A program made the translations under genes and the position numbers. Below, piece by piece: positions 24,354 to 36,167 of a stretch of DNA of 64,000 nt (positions within the stretch are counted from its first letter, which is position 1; each line of letters starts with the position of its first letter). The notes beneath the pieces were generated by a model, which had not been told where the DNA came from, searched no databases, and saw only the letters and a list, made by a program, of their open reading frames with translations. The stretch is taken from contig CM057068.1 of assembly GCA_029945375.1 (NCBI GenBank), positions 682,001 to 746,000 of the forward strand, in the 5' to 3' direction. This stretch comes from Agaricus subrufescens (lineage: Eukaryota > Basidiomycota > Agaricomycetes > Agaricales > Agaricaceae).

Positions 24354-25209
24354 GCTGGACTGAAGGTGGTCTATTTTTCCTGATTGAATCATACGACTAT
24401 TCCACTTACAGGGTCGCCTGAAGCACGGACTTGGTCGAAGAATAATATCGGGGCGTTGAAGAGTACACACAATGTGACAACCGGCAGACCCGTAAAAGTC
24501 TTTAAGATTGGTTAGACAAGTCGGTTGCGTTTTGAATTTCAGAATGGGTGGTTAAAGAAAATAGTGAAACTGATTGTAGGGCCTGTAGAAAAATATGAAT
24601 GCCATGACTATGTCCAGTCAAACGAGGCACTAGTATCCCGGCTAGAACAACCCAAGTTCACTCATATGGGTTTTGTATGACCTAGGACCGGCCTTGTCTA
24701 ACGTTGCCTCGTTCATACCAGCTTACACAGGAAAAGCAATCGTGCGTATACTCTGATACTTCGATATCGTTAGCGGTGTATATGCCACACATGAAGCGGG
24801 GAGGTATGCTAAGGGATTGAACGCACGACTGGGGTAGTAAATCTATTCGATAACTAAATGGAACTTCTTGGGGTGACTGCTTCGAGGACGGTGCGTAGCA
24901 AGTTACCTGGGTTAGTCTGTCAACATGAATGGATCTCCTACGGAGACCAATATTTTACTCCTTTTATATATGATCTTGCAGCCGGTATGATTGTAAAGAG
25001 TAAGCAAAGATTGGTCCCTGTCCCTGAAACACCAACTGACAGCAATTGCGCTAGCGTGAGCCTCGATCGTTCTCACCGACCAGGCTATCTATCGAAGTCA
25101 AGGTTACTTTTCTACGCATCGGACAAACAATGGATTCGGCGAGACAGTGTTACAAATTTAACCACACCAGTACTAATCTATCATCAAAAAGCAAACTAAG
25201 CTATGTAGC
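24354..25209. other. Intergenic stretch between PAH mini-gene and B4
   Basis: No gene recognised. A block near 24565-24625 (GTAGGGCCTGTAG...TATGAATGCCATGA) recurs at about 32888 and 35710 directly next to the truncated B copies, marking the edges of deletions in U3 and U4. Confidence 0.5.
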
Positions 25210-26479
25210 CTATCGACACCATACCGGCGGAAGAGGTTTTCTTATGCGCAGAAGTGTTGTAAGTTGCGGGATTCCTTCGCCACTGTCTATGATGTCATCC
25301 GCCTCATCTGGCTCGGCTGACCTATCTTTGACATCCACCAAAATGGATGCTGAAGACAGGCAACGCCATTTGTCAGAGACCAACTGTGGTGGAATGCTCT
25401 CGAGTAAATTTCGATAGTCCTTAAGATAAACAGGAACTCCTTGACTAGTTAGTTCATCAGGCCTGACTGTCAGAGAAAGCGATCTTATAGATGGTAAAAT
25501 TGGCAAGCGATCAAGGAACTTGGGCATATAATTGATGGCAAAATGCAGGGGAGTTTTTTCAGTGGAAGGTCCTGTGAGTCGGACGTTTAATCGTCGCAGA
25601 GAATCAAGATGGCGAAATGCTGATGCCGAGATGGGAGAAGAAGTATCTCAAGTGGAAGATAAGATTACCAGTAAACATTGATGTAGAAGACAACTTACTG
25701 CAAATTACAATGTGAAGATCGAGCTCCTTTAGCTGGGTGCCAAATAAGACCATCAAGTCCTGGAGAAACGGAGCTACTGTGCGCCCAGAGGGTGGTTCAA
25801 AGTAATCCAATCCCAAGTGGTCCAGCTGCCTGAGTAAAACCTTCGCCGAATCAGGCTGTCGCACACAGAAATCAGCCATCATTTGGATAGCAGCATCATT
25901 GGCCAAGACCAGATGCGTAAGGGAGCATGGGTCGGTGATGGGCCCTTGAATTAACGAGGGCAACATGTGGAACCCCTCGAGGCCAGTGAACTTGATAATG
26001 AGGCTTGATGCACTGGGTAGTATCCAAGATGGAATAGGCTTGGTGATAATGACTTCCAGGGAGCGGAATGAGTCTCGTTGCAAGAGAGCAAGGAGCGAGT
26101 CAAGACTGCTTTCTGATAAACTTGCCCAGTTGACATATTCATCGATGAAGACAAGGCCACGAGGATTCGTGAGGGAGGCAAGAAATTTGGTGAAGGGTGA
26201 TGACATGTCGTGCTCATAGTTATAGGGCAGGTGACAGGTGGCCGGCGAGCGAGGAACAACTTGAAGCTCCTCGACGTAAGAAGTCAAGTGCCCGTGTTCA
26301 GGTGTAGTGAGGTCGAGAATATCTGTCTCGAAGGGGTCTAGCGAGATACTTCTGAATGGGAACTTTTGGAAGGCTGTCCAGCGACTGCAGATGCAGGATA
26401 CTTCACTGGCCTTGATTGTGCCCAGGTCAACAGCCAAAGAAAGGATTTCGTCTATCAGCTCGACAGGAAGACGAGTCAT
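25210..26479 (-). CDS. F-box protein, family B copy B4
   Basis: Exons 26479-25699 and 25619-25210 give 396 aa in frame, the only intact B gene of the right cluster. The F-box is TRLPVELIDEILSLAVDLG...CICSRWTAFQKF. Compared with B2/B3 it has longer loops (PATCHLPYNYEHDMSSPFTK; FTGLEGFHMLPSLIQG), which match the broken B1 better than B2/B3. The intron (79 nt) is at the same place as in B2 and B3. It is divergent from A5. Predicted SCF adaptor of unknown target. Confidence 0.8.
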
Positions 26480-26706
26480 GGATACTGGGAAGGGACGACT
26501 GAGCCATAGAAAGAAGAGAGGGATAAAGCTTATATGTTGGTCTAACATATTGAACGCCACACCACATCGAGATTGTCGAATGGCACGGCACAAGGGGATT
26601 TGTAAGAATTTTTTTGACACATGAATGTTTTAACCGAGATGGACCGTCACTGCTATCACATCGTGCCTCTTCCCTGAAATCACGGAAAACTGTTCAGCAG
26701 ATAGGC
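26480..26706. promoter_or_regulatory. Shared promoter region of B4 and A5
   Basis: The 227 bp spacer holds, on the minus strand, the same blocks as in the left cluster: TTCATGTGTCAAAAAAATTC, a CACAAATC-like block and ATATAA at 26535-26530, 56 bp before the B4 start. Confidence 0.5.
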
Positions 26707-28290
26707 ATGGGGATTGACTTCCTGGATCTACCAGATGAGTTGATTTTGCAAATACTCGAACTGATGGTGAGCACCGTTCTTTGGCATGGCTGTGGCGCTA
26801 ATGAAAGGCGCAGTTTGCGAGAGATCGGTCCGATCTGCGCGTTCTGAATAAGAGAGTTGACTCTCTCATTTCACCTGCACTGTTCAAGACAGTCCGCTTC
26901 TCTGGATCAGCGGAATGGACAATGCAAATATGTACTTCACTTTCCGAGTACCTCGATATTGGAAAGGAGCTGGTCTTCAGTCGATGCACAAAGAAATTAG
27001 ATATCGACATATCTGCTTACGGCGATAAGTCCCCGGACCAGTACCTGCCATGGTTCACACTGCTTCACAAATTGGTCCCAACCCTGATACATCTAGAATC
27101 CCTCCGGTACGTGTAACCTCAGTGACATTCTATCACCTTCATTGATCACATCAGATGGTGCCACTGGCCCAACAAACATCCAGTCTCACCCTTGGCACTT
27201 GACGTATTCAATTCCTTTGCGTCTCTCCAGAGTCTCAGAGAGTTGATAATTCATGTTTTGGTCGTAACACCTTTTCCGGGTTTCACTGTCAAATCATTTT
27301 CCAACTTGGCTTCTGTTACGATAAATTGGGAAGCCGGTGAAGAAGTGTCTCCAGACTTCATCAATGCGATCGCTGATCTCTTGCCACGATGTCCAACCCT
27401 AGAAGAATTCACGTTCAACATCCCACGACCTTATTACCCTTCCCAGGTCCCTGTCTTCGCACCCTTATTCGCCGACCTACCACCCATAGCATGTCTAAGG
27501 CTCAAATTACTCGACCTGACCGGGCTTTGCATCGCCAGCGACGACTTTCGTACCCACCTGCGCCACTTCAAATGTTTGAAGGTACTGCGGTTGATGTTCA
27601 ACCGCCATCCAGATTCTCCCCAGCAAAACGATCAGATCTGTCGACTTCTGCTTGAGAACTCGATACATCTTGATGAGCTTACAATCGACACCACTCATCC
27701 AGATGGCGTCCTCAAATACCTCTCATCATATTCTGGCCTCAACCACCTCAAATTTTGTTCTCGGTACCCAGGAGCTGACACGCCTGAAGGTGTTGATTAT
27801 TTCTTCAAGTCTGTGCTGCCCCGCCACAGTTCCACGCTAGAGACGTTATACCTAGGATGGCTCGTCGAGACACTCTGGACAAAGGACATGTCGCTGGATT
27901 ATCTCGCTCAGATTGAGAAATGCCAGCAACTCACATCCCTTGATTGTTCTGTTACTATAATACCTAGATATGTGGAAAGCGCAGACAGGTTGTTGGTACG
28001 TTGCCTTATACTGGTATGAAATGTATACTGATGCTAACATTCAGGGAGCATGGTTGAATACTGCACTAAAACTGCCGCAATTGAAGTATTTGACAATAAA
28101 GGCTACTTACCCGGTTGGACGCTTCCCTACGCTCTACCATGGGCACTTTTGTTATTATCGAAGAATGCACGATCCACCTAGTCCGATCAAAGAAATCACT
28201 AATTTTGGACAGCAAAGAATCGACAAGCTCACCGCTGGGCGCGTGGTGCCATTCAGAATAACTTTTTTACTCCTGACTGACGGACCATGA
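26707..28290 (+). CDS. F-box protein, family A copy A5
   Basis: Exons 26707-26766, 26814-27106, 27155-27995 and 28045-28290 give 479 aa. The unspliced sequence has two in-frame stops (TAA, TGA) at 27113-27128, but both fall in intron 2 (27107-27154, 48 nt, GTACGT...ATCAG), so the gene reads intact. Exon 1 codes MGIDFLDLPDELILQILELM. It is the most diverged of the right-cluster A genes in exon 3 (ARLKLLDLTGLCIASDD-type changes; TLETLYLGW). The C-terminus ends LLLTDGP, as in all right-cluster A genes, whereas left-cluster copies end TLG(A/P). Confidence 0.8.
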
Positions 28291-28765
28291 TTGGTGCCTT
28301 GTCATTTAATGATGAATTGGCAATCTCATAGCGCGTTATTGGGTGAGTCGTTCCAACCGTCTGTTATTCCCACTTGGCATTGAAGAGACTTTTGGCTAGT
28401 GCCAGTTTGGCGTGACATCTCAGATCAGCGTAGTATTTGTTGTCATGCAAGACTCGTAACTCTGCAGTAGCACACGTTTGTCCTTCGTAACAATCAGCTA
28501 AATGGAATCCAAACCGAAATAGCCAACCCATTACAAAGAGGGCATATGCAGCCGCAGACACTCAAACGAAGACGTCTGTCCACCACCGACATAGGATTAC
28601 CAAGCACAGGTACGCGCTGGGTACGCGTGTGTTATATGAGCGCGCGCCGCCTCCCGCCAGCTGACATCTATATTCAATCGTAACGCCCACACTTCACTGA
28701 AGAACCATCACTCACAGTGGTGGCTATGACAAATTCTCTTTGAGTTTCAACCAGCCGTCATAGGC
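28291..28765. other. Unit boundary DNA between A5 and the inverted-repeat element
   Basis: This holds the repeated 3' flank of the A gene. A minus-strand open stretch (28561-28364) ends in the conserved words FGFHLADCYEGQTCATAE and has relatives at 31925-32122 and 38273-38410; it looks like a copied fragment, not a gene. The U2 start block follows. Confidence 0.5.
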
Positions 28766-29122
28766 CATCAGGAAAACGTCAAAATACTTTTTTTTACTTT
28801 TTACTACTTTTTGCTACTTTTCGGCCTCAAAAGTAGGAAAAGTAATATAAGTAATTCTGTCTACTTAAAAAAATACTTTTTGATGCCATCAAAAAAGTAA
28901 ATGCCTTATGCTACGATAATACGAAGGAATAAGTGGAATAAGCATGCATTAAGAAGCCATAAGTAGTGGTATAAGTGCTTAAAAGGACAAGAAGTACTCA
29001 GTCAGTATGCAATTTTACTTTTCACAAGTACTTCTCCTTTTGAAAAAAATATGCTTTTCGTACTTGTGACAAGTAACATAAGTAGGAAAAGTACCAAAAA
29101 GTATTTTGACGTTTTCCTGATG
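28766..29122. mobile_element. Non-autonomous inverted-repeat element (MITE-like), copy 1
   Basis: 357 bp with perfect 27-bp terminal inverted repeats, 28766-28792 and 29096-29122, starting CATCAGGAAAACGTC. The sister units U3 (near 32318) and U4 (near 35237) have an uninterrupted GCCGTCATGTGTC at this place, so it is an insertion into U2. The interior is AT-rich, non-coding and full of ACTTTT/AAGTA motifs. A target-site duplication is not clear (TA is possible). The superfamily is unknown. Confidence 0.75.
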
Positions 29123-29678
29123 TATGTCAATTCACCTGCGCCAGCTCCGTCAGTATTGAACTATCATTTGCCATCATACTCACCGACTTCGTGTAGCCCC
29201 TGAGCAGGGTGCGAGCATTAGTTCAGCATCGAAGGCACTCATGAAACATTTAGTCTTTATGTTATTGTACGTTGGTTTCCAAATCTCACAAGTGACTTGG
29301 AATATGACGGCTTGAAAAACATAGGCGTGATCTCTTGATTTTGGGAGTAGAAGCTTGAAATGTGAGGATACTGTACTCGAGGAGTGCCAAGATTGTTTCT
29401 CAAGTCGATCTTACCTTGCCTTCACCGCCTCCTCCTCCCCGGGGTAGAGTCTCGGAATCAGGTGTCATTTGGTACAACGTCTCGTCAGTCACGATTCTTA
29501 ATGAAGGACAGAATTACGGAAGGCTCGCCATCTCAGGTGTTCCAGAGCGCACTTCAAATACCCGTCGAGAGTTTACACAACAGTCAATAGACTTGACGCA
29601 TTCACCGAAATCATTTGCTGTTTTTCTATCATTCTACTCAAACACAACCAAGGCGCTGATTCAGGCAATAACCTTCCG
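29123..29678. other. Repeated non-coding part of unit U2
   Basis: Matches 22895-23470 (U1), 32320-32830 (U3) and 35240-35680 (U4). No coding capacity is supported. Confidence 0.55.
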
Positions 29679-30040
29679 AAAGACAGCAAGGAGCGAGGCA
29701 AGACTGCTTTCTGATAAACTTGCCCAATTGACATATGCATCAATGACGACAAGGCCACGAGGATTCGTGATGATATGTCGTGCTCATACTAGTAGTTACA
29801 AGGCAGGTGACGAGTGGCCGGCGAGCGAGGAACAACTTGAAGCTCCTCGACGTAAGAAATCAGGTGTAGTGAGGTCGAGAATATCTGTCTCGAAGGGGTC
29901 TAGCGAGATACTTCTGAATGGGAACTTTTGGAAGGCTGTCCAGCGACTGCAGATGCAGGATACTTCACTGGCCTTGGTGTGCCTAGGTCAACAGCCAAAG
30001 GAGGGGTTTGGTCTATCAGCTCGACAGGAAGACGTGTCAT
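29679..30040 (-). pseudogene. F-box family B copy B5, truncated and frameshifted
   Basis: Starts MTRLPVELID as B4 does but is altered at once (QTPPLAVDLGTPRPV) by small indels within the F-box, and shows further gaps and stops. Homology to B4 ends near 29679, about 360 bp from the start, where it joins the repeated non-coding block; the second half of exon 1 and all of exon 2 are gone. It is divergent from intact A6, so the pair has lost its B product. Confidence 0.8.
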
Positions 30041-30267
30041 GGATACTGGGAAGGGACGACTGAGCCATAGAAAAAAGAGAGGGATGGAGCTTATATGTTG
30101 GTCTAACATATTGAACGCCACACCACATCGAGATTGTCGAATGGCACGGCACAAGGGGATTTGTAAGAATTTTTTTGACACATGAATGTTTTAACCGAGA
30201 TGGACCGTCACTGCTATCACATCGTGCCTCATCCCTGAAATCACGGAAAACTGTTCAGCAGATAGGC

Positions 30268-31851
30268 ATGGGGATTGACTTCCTGGATCTGCCGGATGAA
30301 TTGATTTTGCAAATACTCGAACTGATGGTGAGCACTGTTCTTTGGCATGGCTGTGGCGCTGATGAAAGGCGCAGTTTGCGAGAGATCGGTCCGATCTGCG
30401 CGTTCTGAATAAGAGAGTTGACTCTCTCATTTCACCTGCACTGTTCAAGACAGTCCGCTTCTCTGGATCAGCGGAATGGACAATGCAAACATGTAGATCA
30501 CTGTCCGAGTACCTCAACATTAGGAAGGAGCTGGTCTTCAGTCGATGCACAAAGAAATTAGATATCCACATACCTGCTTACGGCGATAGATCCCCAGACC
30601 TGCACCTGCCATGGTTCAGACTTCTTCACAAATTGATCCCAACCCTGATACATCTAGAATCCCTCCGGTACGTGAAACGTCGGCTACGTTCTATCGTCTC
30701 CATTGACCACATCAGATGGTGCCACTGGCCTGACGAACATCCAGTCTCACCCTTGGCACTTGACGTATTCAATTCCTTTGCGTCTCTCCAGAATCTCAGG
30801 GAGTTGATAATTCGGGTTTTCATTGTGACACCCTTTCCAGGTTTCACTCTCAAATCGTTTTCCAAGTTGTCGTCTGTTACGATAAATTGGGAAGTCGGGG
30901 AAGGAGTCTCTCCAGAGTTCATCAGTGCGATCGCTGATCTTCTGCCACGGTGTCCAACCCTAGAACAATTCACGTTCAACATCCCACGACCTTATTACCC
31001 TTCCCAGGTCCCTGTCTTCGCGCCTTTGTTTGCCGACCTGCCACCTACAACATGTCTGAAGCTCAAGTTACTTGACTTGACTGGGCTTTGCATCGCCGGC
31101 GACAACTTTCGTACCCACCTGCGCCACTTCAAATGTTTGAAGGTACTCCGGTTGATGTTCAACCGGCATCCAGATTCTCCCGAACAAAACGCTCAGATCT
31201 GTCGACTTCTGCTTGAGAATTCGATACATCTTGATGAGCTTACAATCGATTCCACCCATCCGGATGACGTCCTCAAATATCTCTCATCATATACTGGCCT
31301 CAACCACCTTCAATTCTGTTCTCGGTACCCAGGAGCTGACACGCCTGAAGGAGTTGATTATTTCTTCAAGTCTGTGCTGCCGCGCCACAGTTCCACGCTA
31401 CGGAAGCTATACCTGGGATGGCTCGTTGAGACACTCTGGACAAAGGACGTGTCGCTGGAGTATCTCGCTCAGATTGAGAAATGTCAGCAACTCACATCCC
31501 TTTATTGTTCTGTCACTATAATACCTGGATATGTAGAACGCGCAGACAGGTTATTGGTACGTTGCCTTATACTGGTATGAAAGGTATACTAATACTGACA
31601 TTTAGGGAGCGTGGTTGGATACTGCGCTAGAATTGCCGCAATTGAAGTATTTGACAATACGGGCTACTTACCCGCCCCGACGCTTCCCTACGCTCTATCA
31701 AGCACAGTTTTGTTATCATCGAAAACCGCACGATCCACCTAGTCCGATCAAAGAAATCACTAATTTTGGACAGCAAAGAATTGACAAGCTCACCGCCGGC
31801 CGTGTGGTGCCATTCAGAATAACTTTTTCATTCCTGACTGACGGGCCATGA
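30268..31851 (+). CDS. F-box protein, family A copy A6
   Basis: Exons 30268-30327, 30375-30667, 30716-31556 and 31606-31851 give 479 aa. Intron 2 (30668-30715, 48 nt) has no stop: if retained, 16 residues (YVKRRLRSIVSIDHIR) are inserted in frame, so this copy could make two isoforms. The variable stretch after FKTVRF is SGSAEWTMQTCRSLSEY. The promoter side still carries the ATATAA box toward the dead B5. Confidence 0.8.
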
Positions 31852-33194
31852 TTTGTGCCTTGTCATTTAATGATGAATTGGCAATCTCATCGTGTATGAT
31901 TGGGTGAGTCGTTTCAACTATGTCTTATTCCCACTTGGCATTGAAGAGACTTTTGGCTAGTGCCAGTTTGGCGTGACACCTCAGACCAGCGTAGTATTTG
32001 TCTTCATGCAAGACTCTTAACTCTGCAGTAGCACACGTTTGTCCTTCGTAACAAACAGCTAAATGAAATCCAAACCGAAATCTCCATTCCATTACAAAGA
32101 GGGCATATGCAGCCGCAGACACTCAAACGAAGACGTCCTATCACCAACACGGGATTGCCAAGCACAGGTACGCGCTGGGTACGCGTGTGTTATATGAGCG
32201 CGCGCCGCCTCCCGCCAGCTGACATCGATATTCAATCATAACGCCCACACTTCACCAAGGATCCATCACTCGCAGTGGTACCTCTGACAAATTCTCCTGA
32301 GTTTCAACCAGCCGTCATGTGTCAATTCACCTGCGCCAGCTCCGTCAATATTGAACTATCATTCGCCATCATACTCACCGACTTCGTGTAGCCCCTGACC
32401 ATTAGTTCAGCATCGGATGCACTCATGAAACATCTAGTCAATATGTTATTGTGCGTTGATTTATAACTCTCACAACAGACTTGGAATATGACAGCTTGAT
32501 AAACGTAGGCGTGATCTCTTGATTTTGGGATAGAAACTCGAGATGTGCGGATACTTGACTCAGGGGATGCCAGGGTCGTTTGTCAAGTTGATCTTACCTT
32601 ATCTTGACCTCCCTCCTCCCCGGGGTACAGCTTCAGAATCAGATGTTGTTTGGTACAACGCCTTGTTACTCACGATTCTCAACATAGGACTGAATTTTGG
32701 GAGGCTCGCCATATAAGGACTTACCAGAGCGCACTTCAAATACCCGTCGAGAGTTCACACGACAGTCGATAGACTTGACGCATTCACTGAATTCATTTGC
32801 TATCGTTCTATCATTCTACTGATTTGGGGAATATCGTTCTGATGCCCCGTGCTAATAACAACTTGAGTGCTCCACACCGAAAAGGTTGTAGGGCCTCTAC
32901 AGTAATATGAATGCCATTATTATGTCCAGTCCAGGTGCCTGTGTTCAGGTATAGTGATGTTGAGAATACCTGTTGGTTGAGCTCAATGCTCCTGAACGGG
33001 AACTTTTGGAAGCCTGTCCAGCGAGTGAACTTATATGTCGGTCAAACATAACGCCATACCACATCGAGATTGTCGAACGGGATGACACAATTTGTGAGAA
33101 TTTGTTTGACACATAAACGTTTTATCCGAGATTGATACTGTTATCACATCGTACCTCTTCCCTGAAATTACAGAAAGCTCGTCAGCAGATAGGC
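31852..33194. other. Boundary U2/U3 and repeated non-coding DNA
   Basis: Repeated A-gene 3' flank, then the U3 start block near 32125 and the shared ~700 bp segment. Apart from the B7 relic no gene is seen. Confidence 0.5.
32933..33028 (-). pseudogene. F-box family B relic B7
   Basis: About 95 bp matching codons ~30-65 of B4/B6 (reverse of GTTGAGAATACC...GGGAACTTTTGGAAGCCTGTC). Both the start codon region and the downstream part are deleted; the left edge is the same TATGTCCAGTCC junction as in B6. Confidence 0.7.
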
Positions 33195-34782
33195 ATGGGG
33201 ATTAACTTCCTGGATCTACCAGATGCATTGATTTTGCAAATACTGGAATTAATGGTGAGCACTGTTCTTCGGCACGGTTGTAGAGCTGATGAAAGGGGCA
33301 GTTCGTGAGACATCGGTGCCATCTGCGCGTTCTGAATAAGAGGGTTGACTCTCTCATTTCACCTGCACTGTTCAAGACGATCCACTTCTCTGAATCGTCG
33401 GAATGGGCAATGCAACAGGGCGGATCACTTTCTGAGTACCTCGATATTGGAAAGGAGCTGGTCTTCAGTCGATGCACAAGAAAATTAGATATCCACATAT
33501 TTGCTGTGGGAGATAAGACCCCGGACCGGCACCTTCCCTGGCTCAGACTGCTTCACAAATTGGTTCCAACTCTGATACATCTAGAATCGCTCCAGTACGT
33601 ATAACCTCAATTATAATGATTCTAAAACCTTCATTGATCACATCAGATGGTGCCACTGGCCTGACAAACATCCAGTCTCACCCTTGGCACTTGACGTATT
33701 CAATTCCTTTGCGTCTCTCCAGAATCTCAGAGAGTTGATACTTCACGTTTTCATCGTGACACCTTTTCCGGGTTTCACTGTCAAATCATTTTCCAATTTA
33801 TCTTCTGTTACGGTAAATTGGGAAATTGGGGAAGAAGTCTCTCCAGAGTTCATCAGTGCGATCGCTGATCCCCTACCACGATGTCCGACCCTAGAACAAT
33901 TCACGTTCAACATCCCACGACCTTATTACCCTTCCCAGGTCCCTGTCTTCGCACCTTTATTTGCCGACCTGCCACCTACAGCATGCCTGAAGCTCAGGCT
34001 ACTTGACCTGACTGGGCTTTGCATTTCTGCCGATGACTTCCGTACCCACCTGCGCCACTTCAAGTGTTTGAAGGTACTGCGGTTGATGTTCAACCGCCAT
34101 CCAGATTCTCCCGAGCAAAACAATCAAATTTGTCGCCTTCTGCTTGAGAATTCGATACATCTTGATGAGCTTACGATTGATACCACTCATTCAGATGACG
34201 TCCTCAAATATCTCTCATCATATTCTGGCCTCAACCACCTTCAATTCTGTTCTCGGTACCCAGGAGCTGACACGCCTGAAGGAGTTGATTATTTCTTCAA
34301 GTCTGTGCTGCCGCGCCACAGTTCCACGCTACGGAAGCTATACCTAGGATGGCTCGTTGAGACACTCTGGACAAAGGATATGTCGCTGAATTATCTCGCT
34401 CAGATTGAACGATGCCAGCAACTGACATACCTTGATTGTTCCGTCACTGTAATACCTGGATATGTAGAACGGGCAGACAGGTTATTGGTACGTTGCCTTC
34501 TACTGGTATGAAAAGTATACTAATACTGACATTTAGGGAGCGTGGTTGGATACTGCACTAAAACTGCCGCAATTGAAGTATTTGGTAATACGGGCTACTT
34601 ACCCGCCCCGACGCTTCCCTACGCTCTATCAAGCACAGTTTTGTTATCGACAAAGACCACACGATCCACCTGTTCCGATCGACGAAATCACTGAATTTGG
34701 AGAGCAAAGAATTGATAAGCTCACCGCCGGCCGTGTGGTGCCATTCAGAATAACTTTTTCATTCCTGACTGACGGGCCATGA
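33195..34782 (+). CDS. F-box protein, family A copy A7
   Basis: Exons 33195-33254, 33302-33594, 33647-34487 and 34537-34782 give 479 aa. Intron 2 is 52 nt here (33595-33646) and contains several stops. Since 52 is not a multiple of three, the intact frame downstream is compatible only with splicing, the best single piece of evidence for that intron. The F-box has DALILQIL (Glu to Ala). Exon 3 is nearly identical to A8. Its B partner survives only as relic B7. Confidence 0.8.
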
Positions 34783-35740
34783 TTGGCGCCTTGTCATTTG
34801 ATGAAGAGTCCGAAATCTCATCATGCATGATTGGGTGAGTTGTTCCAACTATCTCTTATTTCCTCTAGGCATTGAAAAGACTTTTGGCTAATGCCAAATT
34901 GGCTTGATACCTCAGACCAGCATAGTATTTGCCGTCGTGCAAGACTCGTAATTCTGTAGTAGCATATGTCTGTCCTTCACACCAATCACCTAAATGGAAT
35001 CCAAGCAGAAATCTTCCAGCCCATTACAAAGAGGGCATTTGCAATCGCAGACACTCAAACGAAGGCGTTTATCCAAAAACCCGCGATTGCCAAGCACAAA
35101 GTACGCATGTGTCACATGAGCGCGCGCCGCCTCCCGCCAGCTGACATCTATATTCAATCGTAACGCCCACACTTCACTGAGCAGCCATCACTCGCAGTGG
35201 TGGCTTTGACACATTCTCTTGAGTTTCAACCAGCCGTCATGTGTCGATTCACCTGCGCCAGCTCCGTCAATATTGAACTATCATTCGCCGTCATACTCAT
35301 AACCGACTTCGTGTAGCCCCTGAGCAGGGTGCGAGGCATTAGTTCAGCATCGGATGCACTCATGAAACATCTAGTTTTTATGTTCTTGTACGTTGGTTTC
35401 CAACTCTCACAAGTGACTTGGAACATGACAGCTTGAAAAACATAGGCGTGATTTCTTGATTTTGAGATAGAAGCTTGAAATGTGAGGACACTACACTCGG
35501 GGAGTGCCAAGATCATTTGTCAAGACGATCTTATCTTGCCTTCACCGCCTCCATCTCCCCGGGGTAGAGCCTCGGAATCAGATGTCATTTGGTACAACGT
35601 CTCGTCAGTCACAATTCTTATTCTATCATTCTACTCAAACACAACCAAGGCGCTATTCAGGCAATAACCTTACAGTGATGCCCCCCGTGCTAATGATAAC
35701 TTTTCGTTGTAGGGCCCCTAAAAGAATATGAATGCCATGA
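34783..35740. other. Boundary U3/U4 and repeated non-coding DNA
   Basis: Repeated A-gene 3' flank, the U4 start block near 35055 and a shortened version of the shared non-coding segment. No gene is seen. Confidence 0.5.
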
Positions 35741-35947
35741 TTACCTCCAGTCCAAGTGCCCGTGTTCACGTGTAGTGATGTCGAGAATATCTGTTTCGAA
35801 GGGGTCGAGCTCAATGCTCCTGAAGCGGAACTTTTGGAAGTCTCTCCAGCGAGTGCAGATGCAGGATACCTCACTGGCCTTGATTGCGCCTAGGTCAACA
35901 GCCAGAGCGAGGATTTCGTCTATCAGTTCGACAGGAAGACGAGGCAT
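35741..35947 (-). pseudogene. F-box family B copy B6, reduced to the F-box
   Basis: An open frame of 68 codons, MPRLPVELIDEILALAVDLG...CICTRWRDFQKF...FETDILDITTREHGHLDWR, then stop. It keeps a complete F-box motif but loses all Leu-rich sequence at a deletion junction near 35757. It is called a pseudogene because truncation follows a deletion shared with B7; a short F-box-only protein that competes for Skp1 cannot be excluded. Confidence 0.6.
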
Positions 35948-36167
35948 GGATACTGGGACGAGACAAAGGGCGACTAAGCCATAGAAAAAAGAAAGGCATA
36001 TAACTTATATGTCGGTCAAACATAACGCCACACTACATCGAGATTGTCGATGACACGAGGTGATTTGTGAGAATTTTTCTGACACATGAATGTTTCAACC
36101 GAGATTGGTACTGTTATCACATCGTGCCTCTTCCCTGAAATTGCGGAAAGCTCTTCAGCAGATAGGC

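Larger units (their letters stand above)
22680..28560. repeat. Tandem segmental unit U1 of right F-box cluster
   Basis: First and longest of four direct copies. Each begins with a block like ACTCAAACGAAGAC...GAGCGCGCGCCGCCTCCCGCC, seen at about 22690, 28560, 32125 and 35055. Each then holds ~700 bp of shared non-coding sequence (for instance GTAGAGT/CTCAGAATCAG...), a B gene or relic on the minus strand and an A gene on the plus strand. U1 alone contains about 1 kb with the PAH mini-gene (roughly 23520-24560) and an intact B gene. Confidence 0.75.
28560..32120. repeat. Tandem segmental unit U2
   Basis: Second direct copy; contains the CATCAGGAAAA element, the broken B5 and intact A6. It lacks the ~1 kb region with the PAH mini-gene found in U1. 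Confidence 0.75.
32120..35050. repeat. Tandem segmental unit U3
   Basis: Third and shortest direct copy (about 2.9 kb); holds only a trace of B (B7) and intact A7. The B deletion starts at the same point as in U4, so U3 and U4 share an ancestor that had already lost most of B. Confidence 0.7.

Noticed and set aside
27107..27154. In-frame stops in F-box copy A5 (same place in A4, A7 and A8) as signs of pseudogenes
   Set aside because: They lie inside a conserved 47-52 nt intron; splicing restores an open frame in A4, A5 and A7. Only A8 has independent lesions.
28364..28561. Repeated 65-codon minus-strand frames after A5 and A6
   Set aside because: They are parts of the duplicated flank with no intact start region or recognisable domain; treated as copied fragments.
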